Positions 34,775 to 44,894 of a stretch of DNA of 64,000 nt are shown here, piece after piece. The stretch spans positions 118,809,461 to 118,873,460 of the forward strand of contig NC_092803.1 in the NCBI RefSeq assembly GCF_040954645.1, in the 5' to 3' direction. Positions within the stretch are counted from its first letter, which is position 1. Every line of letters starts with the position of its first letter. The notes under the pieces were generated by a model. The model had not been told where the DNA came from, ran no database searches, and was given only the letters and a program-made list of their open reading frames with translations. Origin of the DNA: Diabrotica undecimpunctata. Taxonomy: Eukaryota > Arthropoda > Insecta > Coleoptera > Chrysomelidae. The position numbers and the translations under genes are program-made.

Positions 34775-34792
34775 TGGCACCCAACGCGGTGG
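34775..34792 (+). other. Primer-binding site
   Basis: TGGCACCCAACGCGGTGG lies three bases after the 5' LTR. TGG at the start pairs with the CCA end of a tRNA, as in retroviral-type elements. I cannot name the tRNA without a tRNA set. Confidence 0.7.
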
Positions 34793-35124
34793 CTCTCTAT
34801 TTAAAAGAATTAGTTTGGGAAGATAAGTGCTCTCATATAATTAAATTAATCATCAGTAGAAAGGAAAAATTATAGATTTTATTTTTAATTGTATTTGAAC
34901 AAGTAAAGTCTCAAAATGTCTCAAGGAAAGAAAGGTACAAGAAGCAAAAAGAATGAAGAAGATGTGGAAGTAGAAACACAACCTATACAAGAGGAGAGTT
35001 TAGTTCAAGCTCCACAAGATACTGCAGAAATGAATCCAGAAAGAGAGGAAAATGTCAATATGGCAGCTTTGATGTCATTAATGATGCAGATGAACAAGAC
35101 AATGGAAGAGAATACGAAAAAAAT

Positions 35125-35291
35125 GGAAGAGAATTCAAAAGAAATCAAAGAAGACATAAAAAAATTGGAAGAGAATTCAAAAGAAGTCAAAGAAGACATA
35201 AAAAATTGGAAGAGAATTCAAAACAAGTCAAAGAAGACATAAAAAAATTGGAAGAGAATTCAAAAGAAGTCAAAGAAGACATGAAAAAAAT
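35125..35291 (+). repeat. 42-bp tandem repeats in gag
   Basis: Four units start at 35125, 35167, 35208 and 35250, each beginning GGAAGAGAATTCAAAAGAA or a close variant. The second is 41 bp because its A run is one base short. They encode heptad-like coiled-coil repeats. Confidence 0.85.
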
Positions 35292-36599
35292 GGAACAGAA
35301 ATTAGAAGAGAATTATAGAAAATTAGAAAAGAAAATAGAAGATAATAATAATAAAATTGTAAAACAAATAGAAAAACAAATGGATAAAAAACTTGAAGCT
35401 GCAGAGAAAAAAGTAGCAAATGAAATAAAAATTATACGGAATGACTACAAGAAAAGGATAGAAAATGAGAGGACAGAAGTAAAGAGGATTATTCAAGATA
35501 ATAAGATAGAAATAGAACAGAAAATAGAGTTACAGAAATGTAACTTAGAAGTAAAAATTAACGAAGACAGGAGAAACACAGAAGAAAAATTAGATGATAT
35601 ACAACAAAATATCCAAATAAATAATAATCAAATAAGAAATGTGGAACAGAGAATAGATGATATTTCACAAATGAGAGACATAGGAAGACCTTACTTAAAT
35701 TTAACAAATGAGACTGGGATTAAATTCTCTGGTAATATAAAAAATTTGCATCCTAGAGTATACATAAATAGTTTAAAACATAAATTAAGATTTGTGAATA
35801 ATATTAATGATATTAAAGATTATATTAGAATGACATTAAATGACAATGCAGCAACTTGGTTTGCTAGTATTGAGAATGATTTAGATAATTTTCAAACATT
35901 TGAAAATAAATTTTTAAATTATTATTGGGGTGAATTAGAGCAAGCCAAGTTTAGAGAAATTCTATATTTTGGAAAGTATAATCACAATTTAAAATCAAAT
36001 ATGGTAGATTATGCATTAAAACTGATAACAGTTGCAAAATATTTAGAACCACCACTTAGAGAGGATGAAACAGTCTTAAATGTATCTAGACATTTTGATG
36101 TTGATGTTGTGCAAACAGTAACTGTACAAAATATTCAAACAATAGATAGTTTTATTAATTTTATTCAAAGAATACAAAGAGGCAATATGACAAGTAATAA
36201 TAACAACAGAAAAAACAATAATAACTTTCAATATAATAAAAATGATAATCAACAATATAGACAATCATATAACAATAATACTAGGTATGGTAATAATTTA
36301 CAAAATTTTAATAATAATAACAGTAATCAAATTAGACAAAATTGTAATAACAATACTAGTTATAATAGACAACATTTTAATAACAGTACTAATAATAATA
36401 GACAAGATTTTAACAATAGAAGAAATACAGAGCGACGTAACTATAACAGACAGGTAAATTGTTTTCGAAGGAATAGAAGCTGCGAAGACAGGGAACGAAA
36501 TAGTACAAGGCAAGAAAATGTGAGTAGAAGTCATAGTAGGGAAAGACATAGGACATCAGATCCAAGTGGTCAGATACAATCTGACAATTCTAATAATCA

Positions 36600-36606
36600 A
36601 AATTTT
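36600..36606 (+). promoter_or_regulatory. Candidate -1 frameshift heptamer at end of gag
   Basis: A AAT TTT in the gag frame (36600-36606) has the X XXY YYZ form of a -1 slippery site. It stands two codons before the gag stop at 36613-36615. Shifting -1 here enters the protease frame, which is open from this point and reaches the DTGS motif. Spacing and frame agree; a downstream structure was not examined. Confidence 0.6.
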
Positions 36607-37058
36607 GTGCAGTAAACTTTCTGAATTACAAGTTAGGCCATTGCTATTATGAAAAACCTTCTGAATTTATTTCTTTAGATGAAGAGAAAATTATTGAATC
36701 TATTAATTTAATTTATATAAATGCTTTGGCCAAAAATAAAATGATTAAGATTATGATAGATACTGGTTCAGAAAGTACTTTAGTCTCGGAGAATTTTATT
36801 TTTAATACATTAAAATTATCAGATATAATAAAGATTCCAAAAATTAAAATTGTTGGTGCAAATAATAAGAAGTTGGGTGAAATTGATAAACTAGCCAATT
36901 TTAAAATTAATATTCTTAATAAAGAAATTAATATGCAAGGATTTATTGTCAAGGATTTATGTGTTGATATATTAATGGGAAATGATGAATTGGAAAAGAA
37001 GAAAGTAAAGATAGATTTTGAAAAAAAAAATGGTAACTTTGGAAGGGCAAATAATTAA
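36600..37058 (+). pseudogene. Protease region of pol
   Basis: Open in the -1 frame relative to gag from 36600 to 37058. After about 45 residues without Met need (KFCAVNFLNYKLGHCYYEKP) it has MIKIMIDTGSESTLVSENF, with the DTGS catalytic motif of aspartic proteases, and DLCVDILMGNDEL, the matching hydrophobic-x-G end motif. It ends in a stop soon after a run of ten A (37021-37030). The following RT is in the +1 frame, so one extra A has probably separated protease from RT. Confidence 0.8.
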
Positions 37059-38121
37059 ATTTATGCAGAAAGATGAGGTAGAAGAAGGAATAAGAGTTGA
37101 TAGGATATTATTAAAAGAAAATAATGATGTTTATGAAGAAGAAATGTATTTTGATGATAGGGAAATGTCCCAAAAGAATGTAAAGAATAATTATTGTAGT
37201 GAATATTTAAGGAATGGAAATTTTAAGCAGATGGATGCCTACGAGGCGGAGTGCGTAAAATTGGAAGCAAGGAATAATGAGTACATAATGAAGAATAATT
37301 TTATTTGTAAAGAAGAAGATATGATAAAAGTTTTAAATTGCCCTGAAGAATATAAATCAATAGTCATTTCCATATTGCAGCAACACAAGGGACTTGTCAA
37401 TAAAGAAAATAGAATTGCACAAAATTATATCCATAGTATAAAAGTTAAAGAAGAAAAAGATTTTAAAACAAAATCATACCCAATACCATATAAATACAGA
37501 GAAGAAGTAAACCAAACAATTAATAATATGTTAGAAGATGGGATCATTGAGAAGGCAGACACACGTTTTATTAACCCCATAGTAGTAGTACGAAAAAGAT
37601 CAGGTGAAATCAGGTTATGTTTGGATGCAAGGAATATTAACAAGATTACTGAAAAGCAATTTGAAGCACCAATGAGTATAGATGGAATATTAGGAAGAAT
37701 TACAGGAATGTCATTTTTCACTAAAATCGATTTACAGCATAGTTTTTGGTTAATACCTCTAGAAAGAAAAAGTAGACAGTATACAGGATTTCAGATAGAT
37801 GGAGTAGTATATCAATTCAAAGTACTACCATTTGGACTTCAATCATCTTGCAGTGTTCTATGTAGATGTCTTCATGATATTTTGGATCAATATGAACATT
37901 TTGTAATTCACTACATTGGTGATATATTAATTGTTTCTAAAATGGCTGAAGATCATGAGAAACACCTTAAAATTATAATAAACAGATTAGATAAAGTTGG
38001 ACTTAAAATAAATCAAGAAAAATGTACATTTTTTCAAAAAGTAGTCATATATCTAGGTTATAAACTTAGCACTAACAGCTTACTGATATATCCATTTTAT
38101 TCAATAGACTTGATTTGTTAA
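37018..38121 (+). pseudogene. pol: RT of the LTR element, catalytic motif changed and C-terminus lost
   Basis: Residues 1-130 connect from the protease. The RT follows: PIPYKYREEVNQTINNMLED (about 158-177), ADTRFINPIVVVRKRSGEIR, FFTKIDLQHSFWLIPL (catalytic Asp present), KVLPFGLQSS, then HYIGDILIVSK at about residues 300-310. The usual motif is Y-x-D-D; here the first of the two Asp is Gly, so one catalytic metal ligand is missing. HLKIIINRLDKVGLKINQEK and VIYLGYKLS complete the RT palm. After that the reading runs into unrelated residues and a stop: RNase H and integrase are absent. The first codon is TTG; true translation would come by fusion to gag-protease. Confidence 0.88.
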
Positions 38122-38629
38122 ATAGATGGTAGATTTCATTATTTTGAATCAATTTGACATCATACTTGTTGAATTTTGTATATATGGAAATTAATTTGTA
38201 CCCTAAAAATCATAATTCGGGGTTAGACACAAAATTGATACTATAATTGCTATAAAAATGTCTTTCTAATATAATAAAGTGGAAAAACTTACCAATTTAT
38301 ATTGATGAAAGTTATTTTGAATGGAAATGCTTCCTAGATTTTGTCTATAAATAAACAGAACACAATATAGATTATATTTTTAATTAAGGTTATATTTTAT
38401 TCTCTGATAAAATCCATTCTCCATTTGACATGACAGTTTGACCATAGAATAGCCGAACTGTGCTACGTTGTTCTCTGCTTTGACATAGACAGCGAACAGG
38501 GATGTATTTAACACATTTTAAATAAAAAAAAAAATTGAATTATTAATTTATTAAATTTAATAAGGTATGAGAAAATTAATATTTAAAAAAATAATAAGTA
38601 AATTATTTATTTTAAATTTAATTTTGGGG
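38122..38629 (+). other. Non-coding rest of the LTR element before the 3' LTR
   Basis: About 500 bases with stops in all frames, in the place where RNase H, integrase and any env would be. The end ATTTTGGGG at 38621-38629 borders the 3' LTR and may be the polypurine-tract remnant. The deletion border is near 38060, where RT similarity stops. Confidence 0.7.
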
Positions 38630-40101
38630 TGTTGAAATGATATTGTTTAAAAAATTAATTTATAAGTTATATACTAGATAATTTTAGATATAACAAGTAT
38701 TTGGTTATTTTAAGAAGTTAAATACTAGAGAATTTAATAAAAATATATTTATGTGAGGGCATTTTAAGAAATTAGCATATAATAATTGTAAAAAGTTGTA
38801 TTTTAGTAATTATAATGTGGTAGATATATTTAAGTGAGCCATGTGACTAGGCAACCAACTATACAAACTCTGTCTCCAAGTGACATTTAAGGAAATTTTT
38901 AGGAATATAAAGTGGGGTTATAATAATATATTGTTTGAAATGTGTATTTTATTAAATTAGAGTGTTAGTTACTAATTTGAATGTTTATTCTGATCTGAAA
39001 AGCCTAAATGTCAACAAAATTATCAATGGAACATTAACGAATTCTCCAGAGTGCAGAGTGTGACCATTGTTTACGGTCAAACATTCTGGAATAATGATTA
39101 TGTCGGTGGATGGAACAGATATTTTTTCGAGAACATCCATATCGAAGAAATAGAACGAAATTGGAACATGATCTCTTACCAGATGGTTCTAGAATATCCA
39201 AAAAGATATAAATACCCGTGATTTGGATTCAAGATAGCAGTTTTTAGTCAGAAGTCAGGCCAGTTCAATATGAAAGTTAGTAGACACATTTAGTAGTGAA
39301 GTAAATTGTTCAGAATTTTCAAGAAGTCAGTCAGAAAAGTTTAGTAAGAAATATGAAAGTTAGTTGGAGTCAGTGAATCAAGTACAAATAGTCAAATTGT
39401 TTAATATAGTGAGTTAAATGAAGATTAAAAATTATGCATATATTTAATGCACATTTATAATTATACACAAATAATTATTGAAGATTATAAAAGTATATTA
39501 GAAGAATATTGGATGGACATTGGAAGGAATTAAAATTATATTATGATTGGAGATTAGTATAAATCAGCTTATAATAATTGGATATTGGTATATTGAAAAG
39601 AAGAATAAATATCAATGGTGTTTGCTGGTTTGCTTGGTGGTGTAGAAATGCTGGTGAAGAAAACTATATCTTAAATTGGTAGAAGCTGATAATTGGAAAA
39701 AGTAATTTCACAAAAAACAAGGATAACTGAAGTACGAAGACATTCAGTGGTGATTAGAATCTATATAGTGGAAAACAGTTCATTTAGGCATTCAGTGAAA
39801 GAAAGGTACAAAATTTTGTTAATATAATTTAGTTAGTGTCATAACAATTTCAATTTTGAAGATAGTTTGTTTAAATTTTACATTGTCTATAGAATTTAAT
39901 TAGTTTTATAAGAATATCAATTTAAAGATAGTTTATTTTAAATTTACATTGGCTAGGTTAGATATATATGTGTGTTTCATAATAGTTATAATAAAGATAA
40001 TTTAAAAAAGTACTTACAAACTAATTCTTTGAGAACCGCAATAAAAACCCTATATTATTAAAAATACTCATTGCTCATCATTCAAACAAAAAACACATCA
40101 T

Positions 40102-40105
<4 letters not shown>
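38630..40105 (+). repeat. 3' LTR
   Basis: 1476 bp, TGTTGAAATG to CATAACA, same length as the 5' LTR and about 99.7 percent identical by eye. Directly followed by TA repeats. Confidence 0.93.

Positions 40106-40183
<78 letters not shown>
40106..40183. repeat. TA microsatellite, right part
   Basis: TA repeats start directly after the 3' LTR and end in TGTGTGCG. It is the continuation of the tract at 33243-33295. Confidence 0.9.
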
Positions 40184-40188
<5 letters not shown>

Positions 40189-40269
40189 CGTTACCTGTAG
40201 TAAAAACTGTATGGCCACTGTGGAAACACTCTGAAGGGCCCCTGAAATAATTGGGCTCTTCAACTCTTG

Positions 40270-40520
40270 CTCCTTTTGCAGGGTTTTCAAAGGGCATCTA
40301 AAATTGACTACATCAGTCTAATCAGATATACAACAGAAACTAATGACATCAGTATTAAACAAGTAATGGATATAAAATACCTTGGATTTATAGTGTCCAG
40401 CTATGGAGACCTGGACAAAGAAGTGAGAGATCAAGTAGAAAAAGTAAATATAGGAAGCCTTAATAACACTATAATATGGCAAAATTGACATATTAACACT
40501 AAGGTGAAGTCAAGAAGATT
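40270..40520 (+). pseudogene. LINE F-type C-terminal scrap
   Basis: The plus strand reads QVMDIKYLGFIVSSYGDLDK and EVRDQVEKVNIGSLNNTIIW, matching in order the C-terminal part of LINE F (QVMETEYLGIKLSSY, EVQKQVNMANR, LNNTIWRNK). It is much more diverged than the two copies at 15.9-20.2 kb and has no RT. Confidence 0.7.
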
Positions 40521-41159
40521 TAAAACACCATACTAGTGGACAAGTCCAGCTCTGATAATGAAAAATATACATGATGTTAAACATTCCAGAAAAAAACGGT
40601 TTGGACTCCATTCCAAGATTCGAAGATTATAAAGTACCTTTATAATAAAGGTATAAAGTAGAGTACGAACACTAAGTAACGACCGTTTAGCTTCGAACCA
40701 TCCAAATAAATTAAATTAGATTTTTATCATGCACAGACATTATATTCCAGAATGTAAAGTATTATGTAAGAAAATAATGGTCGAAAGGAGATCTTTTATG
40801 TTAAAAATTTTTAAATGCAAAAGCAGGTCCAAGGGATTAGAGTCCAAATCAATCAGTATATCCGAATATATACGGAAGAAAGATAACAAAAGTTTAAGAA
40901 ATTTAAAAATCTGAGCCGCTAGATAGATAAACATCTAAATCCTGAACTAGAAATTAGCAGATCAGATTGAAAACATCCCAGGAGATTTCTTGAAAATGCG
41001 AAGCTTCATGAGCGATGATAGATCATATATCGATATATCAATAAGATATGGCTTTGAGAAGTGCTATATATAAATTCCACACTTTTATGGAGAGAAAAAG
41101 TTAGCTGTCTATATAAACTATAAGCATTTGAAATGTGTTATATCGACTCATTTTACAAA

Positions 41160-41483
41160 TACCTTGGACTACCCACACCGCTAACTTGGTTAAGTTAGGC
41201 ATCAAATAAGATGAGAAACCAAACTAATCGAAATCATGAAAGATTAAAAAACTTCATATGTTGGTTATGTAATGTAAGACACAATAATTACAATTTCCGT
41301 CAGTTCGTAATAGCGGGCACGATCGAAGGTAGACCAGGACGCAGATATTGTTATTGGCTAATTAACCGACAAAATTGGAGCTTGAACTCAAATGATTTGT
41401 TTGTAAAAACCAAAAATAAAAGAAATTTATTAAAATTCGAACAAGAAAATCTTTCTGAAACTTTTAGGTGTCCAAAAAGTTGA
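41160..41483 (+). pseudogene. LINE C-terminal fragment
   Basis: A 90-residue frame (41211-41483) reads RLKNFICWLCNVRHNNYNFR, then IAGTIEGRPGRRYCYWLINR. It lines up with the YLGHVMR, GKIxGRRxxGRRRxSWLKNLR end of the LINE group seen at 30635-31090. No other domain remains. 40520-41160 between the two LINE scraps holds nothing recognisable. Confidence 0.6.
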
Positions 41484-42699
41484 CTGAGTCATATCGGCAA
41501 ATTAAGTCTAATCCATCTATGAATATAAGTAAAAATTTAACAGAAAACTAATAACGAAATGAGCATACAAAGACCTTGTAGCTCCTAGTGTGCTTTGTGA
41601 CAAAATATCTTACTTGTTGGGTACAGTACCTACATATATGTTTTGTTAGAGTTAGCAGAGACGTATATTATCCTAATGTACTTATTTAAAATTCAATATT
41701 CAATAAACATTTGTGGTAAACAAAACGCACACCATTATGTATTGGAAAACAGTGTATCCAATAATAACAAAACGAAAAAAAAAACAACATGAATAAACTC
41801 CAGTAACTATTTGTTCATATACACCCAACAAAATATATTTGCCCGTGGAATAACTGTACGCGCAAATATAATACCCACTAATAGATTTGATATGCAAATT
41901 GGGCGTCCATCCACGAGCAGAGGCGTGGAACTGACTTTGTCATTGGTTTTGTATATTTAAAGAATTAAAATTTTAATCTCGTTATTTATTTGTATTAGTT
42001 GTTTTTTGCTGGCTGTACATGATTTTTGGCTCGGTACGGAGATATAATTTAATATTCGATTTGTAGGCAAATATATATATTTAATCCCATATTTTCCAAT
42101 ATTTGTTTTATTTTAATCAATTTAATATTTTTTGTTATTTTAATTTAAACTTTAAAAACATATTAGTACAATATTTTGTAAATTAGTTTATTAACCGTTG
42201 TTTGCGTAATTTACTAATTAAAAATATTGTTGACAAATGTGCTCTTCTTCTTTTTTGTTATTTTGGGGATTAGGCATAATATGCATGTTTCGACATCAAA
42301 CTTTCATCTATCTTTTCAAGGAACATCTTACACTTTTTCTTCTGTTCATAAGTTATTTCCATTTTGCTCTTTATTTTTCAATATTATCATTGATCTAGCA
42401 GATATTTAGTTATTGTCTTACGTCTCAATTTCTCTGTCTATCAACTTTTGTAAGCCTTTAACTTTTCAGAGAAATCTCAGTTTGCTAGCTTGGATTATAG
42501 AGCAATTTTATCTGTTTTCACATCCATATAAGACAAGATGTGGTCAAGCTTTATCATTGTATCGTTTTTTGTTTTGTTCTTCAATGTTCTGAGATATCTG
42601 CATATGACGAATTCTACAGAAAATATCTACTTTTTTAATGCCAAAAACATTGATTTTGAAATTTGAGAGCACACTCTTGGGATCGATTTAGTTTTATTC
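41484..42699. other. 1.2 kb without recognisable gene
   Basis: AT-rich, chance frames only. No terminal repeats or RT/transposase words were seen. Confidence 0.4.
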
Positions 42700-43500
42700 T
42701 TTAGTACTTAAAACTGAAGAACAAATAATTCCGCCACCCGGAACGAGAATAATCGTGCCTTTTTTACGAGATTTCAAAAATTATATGAGCGAAATAATAG
42801 TGATTTTTAAAATCACTGAAGAATCTGTTCAAAAGCACCAACAAACCTTTTTAAAATAATTACTATTTTAATGGAAATAAGCCAAAAAGTTTGTATTATG
42901 AGAACGATTTCCGAAGTGGAAACTGAAACGTCACTAAACTTATTTTAAACTTGAATTGTGGCTTATTCAGAATAAAATAGTAATTACTTTAACATGCCAC
43001 AAGAAAATATTAAGAAACCTGTTTAACAAACAAAATGAAGGATTTTTTTTTATTTTTAAAATAATGCTAAGGTGTGAGTTTTAAGTATGGAACGCCTCAA
43101 TTATCTCAGAAACGGCTTGCATGATTCTTAGATTTTGTTGTGTAAGAAATAATCTTGTAATTAAAATTGGAGACAAAAATATTGCCATCACCTGAAAAGA
43201 GGGTAATTATGTCTTTTTTGAAAAATTTCAAAAGTTGAATGACCGAAATAGTAGTGATTTTGGATTGTAAAAATGTGGCTACTTGAAATCACTATAGAAT
43301 TTGTTAAAATGCACCTAGAAATCTTAAAAAGAATGAATGTATTTTTTATACTTTTAAAATAATGCTTATATTTTTCTCTTTATTTTTAATCTACAGGGTG
43401 AGTTTTAAGTATGGAACGCCTTAAATCTCTCGGAAACAGCTTGCACGATTTTTATAGATTTTGGTGCATAAGGGTCTTGTGATGTGACCGATATTATGGT
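42700..43500 (+). repeat. Divergent tandem repeat, two units
   Basis: GTGAGTTTTAAGTATGGAAC occurs at 43075 and 43399 with similar sequence for about 80 bases after it (CGCCTCAATTATCTCAGAAA against CGCCTTAAATCTCTCGGAAA). Upstream, GCGAAATAATAGTGATTTT (42788) is matched by CCGAAATAGTAGTGATTTT (43242). The units are about 320-450 bp, the first longer by an internal insertion. No protein. Confidence 0.6.
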
Positions 43501-43727
43501 GGTATTTACATTGTTGTCAGATTTTTAGTTTGTCTTGGAATATAATGAACTTTCTTATTTCAAATAGATCATCCTGTATATTTTTGTCTTTTAAAGTCCT
43601 TTAGAAAAACTGGTTACTATACGTTATGTTTTCTATACCTAAATGTCATAATTTTGGAGTTAGAACTATTACAATATCAACTTTGACATTTTAATAAATT
43701 AGTATTGTTGGTGTCTATTTAAAGTCG

Positions 43728-43900
43728 CAATGAATTGTTTACCTGAAAAAGAACGAATTAAAATTATATTGATATTAGGATATGGTGATATGCGTAGAAG
43801 TCAACAAAAAACATTTAATATCTTTAATAATTTATATTCTAACTGAAATCATACAAGATCTACTATCGAACCATTTGAACCTTTAGCGAGGTTGGAGGTA
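43728..43900 (+). pseudogene. HTH N-terminus of a mariner-like or related transposase
   Basis: The plus strand reads MNCLPEKERIKIILILGYGD, then FNIFNNLYSN, a stop, and NHTRSTIEPFE. Insect repeat proteins with a helix-turn-helix of this kind start similarly (ERIxIIxxxGxGDxxRSxxxxxxxFNxxxP, then STIxxxxxxF). No catalytic part follows. A possible catalytic piece of the same type stands at 50530-50990. Confidence 0.5.
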
Positions 43901-44231
43901 TTTAATTACCAGTCTAATCGCACCTAGCTTTTGCGCTTTTATGTATATCCACTTAATAATTAAAGTGTTGTGTTATTATAAATAAAAATTAGTGAACTTA
44001 ATTGGGGAAAATATGTAAGTAATTTAAAGCTAATTAGATACTTACTTCAAAACAAGTTCATATTGTTTATATTACCTGATGTCGTTAAAAACGAAAATGG
44101 ATGATGTTAATCCATGTTAGTCCAGGGGCGTCGAGGCCCCAAATGTTATTGACATCATATAAAACTTCTTCATATTCTGCAGCGTTAATCAATTCAACTC
44201 CAAAATTCCCATCCAAAGAAACGGGCAGACA

Positions 44232-44894
44232 CGAATTGAGGACCAAAATGAAATTTTAAGTAAGGGTTTACTTTTATACCTGAAAAAATCGCACGAATTG
44301 AGGACCAAGACTTCAAGAAGGTATAAAATATTATTAAAAGTACGAATCCCAATAATCGTAGATATTTATTGCCTATTTAAGGAACAATATCTTAAACATA
44401 AAAGCGTTACACATCTTTACATTTAATATTTATAAAAATAAAAGAGGTACACATATTTACATTTAATATTTACACTTTCACATCGGAAATACAGGTTGAA
44501 ATACATATTATTTCTTACGTAGGTAATGTCTTTTCTTGTTAAAGAATTCAGAGCATCACTGTTTTCCCTTATTCCTAACCTAACCTAACCTAACCTAACC
44601 TAAACAAGCGTAAACAATTTTGCGTTACATTTATTTACCATACATGTCCAAAACTTTTCACCACTTTTAAGCACTTTTTTTTCAGGATACTTATAATCAT
44701 CCAACACAAGTAACGAGTTTCATTTAAGATCATTTTAATTTCACTCATTTTGGTTACCTTTCAAGACAGCTCAAAATAAACTTAATATCTAAAATAAAAT
44801 TTTATTATTAAATATTTCCTTACTTATTAAAATCTCGTTCGGTCCGTAATTCGGTGCACTTATTTTGGCTGTTCAGGTAGCGGTCCTCAATTCG
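44232..44894. mobile_element. MITE Z with inverted CGAATTGAGGACC repeats
   Basis: CGAATTGAGGACC is at 44232-44244 and 44294-44306; the reverse complement is at 44882-44894 and, with changes, at 44841-44853 (GGTCCGTAATTCG). Two copies face two copies across 0.5 kb, the pattern of a non-autonomous transposon with subterminal repeats. Outer tips and target duplication are not clear. The telomere-like tract is inside, and an I-type LINE begins directly after. Confidence 0.6.
44574..44603 (-). repeat. Interstitial (TTAGG)6 telomere-like tract
   Basis: Six perfect CCTAA units in 30 bases, i.e. TTAGG on the minus strand, the usual arthropod telomere word. It lies inside MITE Z, so it may be part of that repeat rather than a trace of a chromosome end. 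Confidence 0.85.

Larger units (their letters stand above)
34916..36615 (+). pseudogene. gag: gag of the LTR element, one-base frameshift
   Basis: Two overlapping frames (34916-35242, 108 aa, and 35206-36615, 469 aa) would form one protein of about 566 aa if an A run at 35200-35205 had 7 instead of 6 A. The N-terminal 55 residues are acidic; then comes a coiled coil built of 14-residue repeats (EENSKEVKEDIKKL), encoded by 42-bp units from 35125. The shift sits in the second unit, which is 41 bp. The middle (about residues 270-440) is a retrotransposon Gag domain with ATWFASIENDLDNFQTFENK and FRE-ILYFGKYN. The C-terminus is Asn-rich and then Arg/Ser-rich (RRNRSCEDRERNSTRQENVS); no CCHC zinc knuckle is visible. 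Confidence 0.88.
33296..40105 (+). mobile_element. Young Ty3/gypsy-type LTR retrotransposon, 6.8 kb, non-autonomous
   Basis: Two LTRs of 1476 bp each (33296-34771 and 38630-40105) in direct orientation, opening TGTTGAAATG in the 3' copy and closing CATAACA. Comparing them by eye I found only about five differences (second base, 33551/38885, 33745/39079, one near 34280 and one near 34709), roughly 0.3 percent. Between them are a primer-binding site, gag, protease and part of the RT, then 0.5 kb without coding. RNase H and integrase are missing. It must have moved with enzymes from another copy. Insertion is in a TA repeat, so the target duplication cannot be told apart from the repeat. Confidence 0.93.

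Noticed and set aside
34916..35242. Separate small 108-aa gene before gag
   Set aside because: It is the N-terminus of gag; a missing A in a repeat unit splits the frame, and the 42-bp repeats run across the break.
36240..36460. Asn-rich AAT/AAC repeats as a separate microsatellite
   Set aside because: They are codons of the Asn-rich nucleocapsid-like end of gag and stay in frame.
40078..40297. 70- and 71-aa minus-strand frames with IYIYIY
   Set aside because: These are translations of the TA tract and LTR end, not genes.
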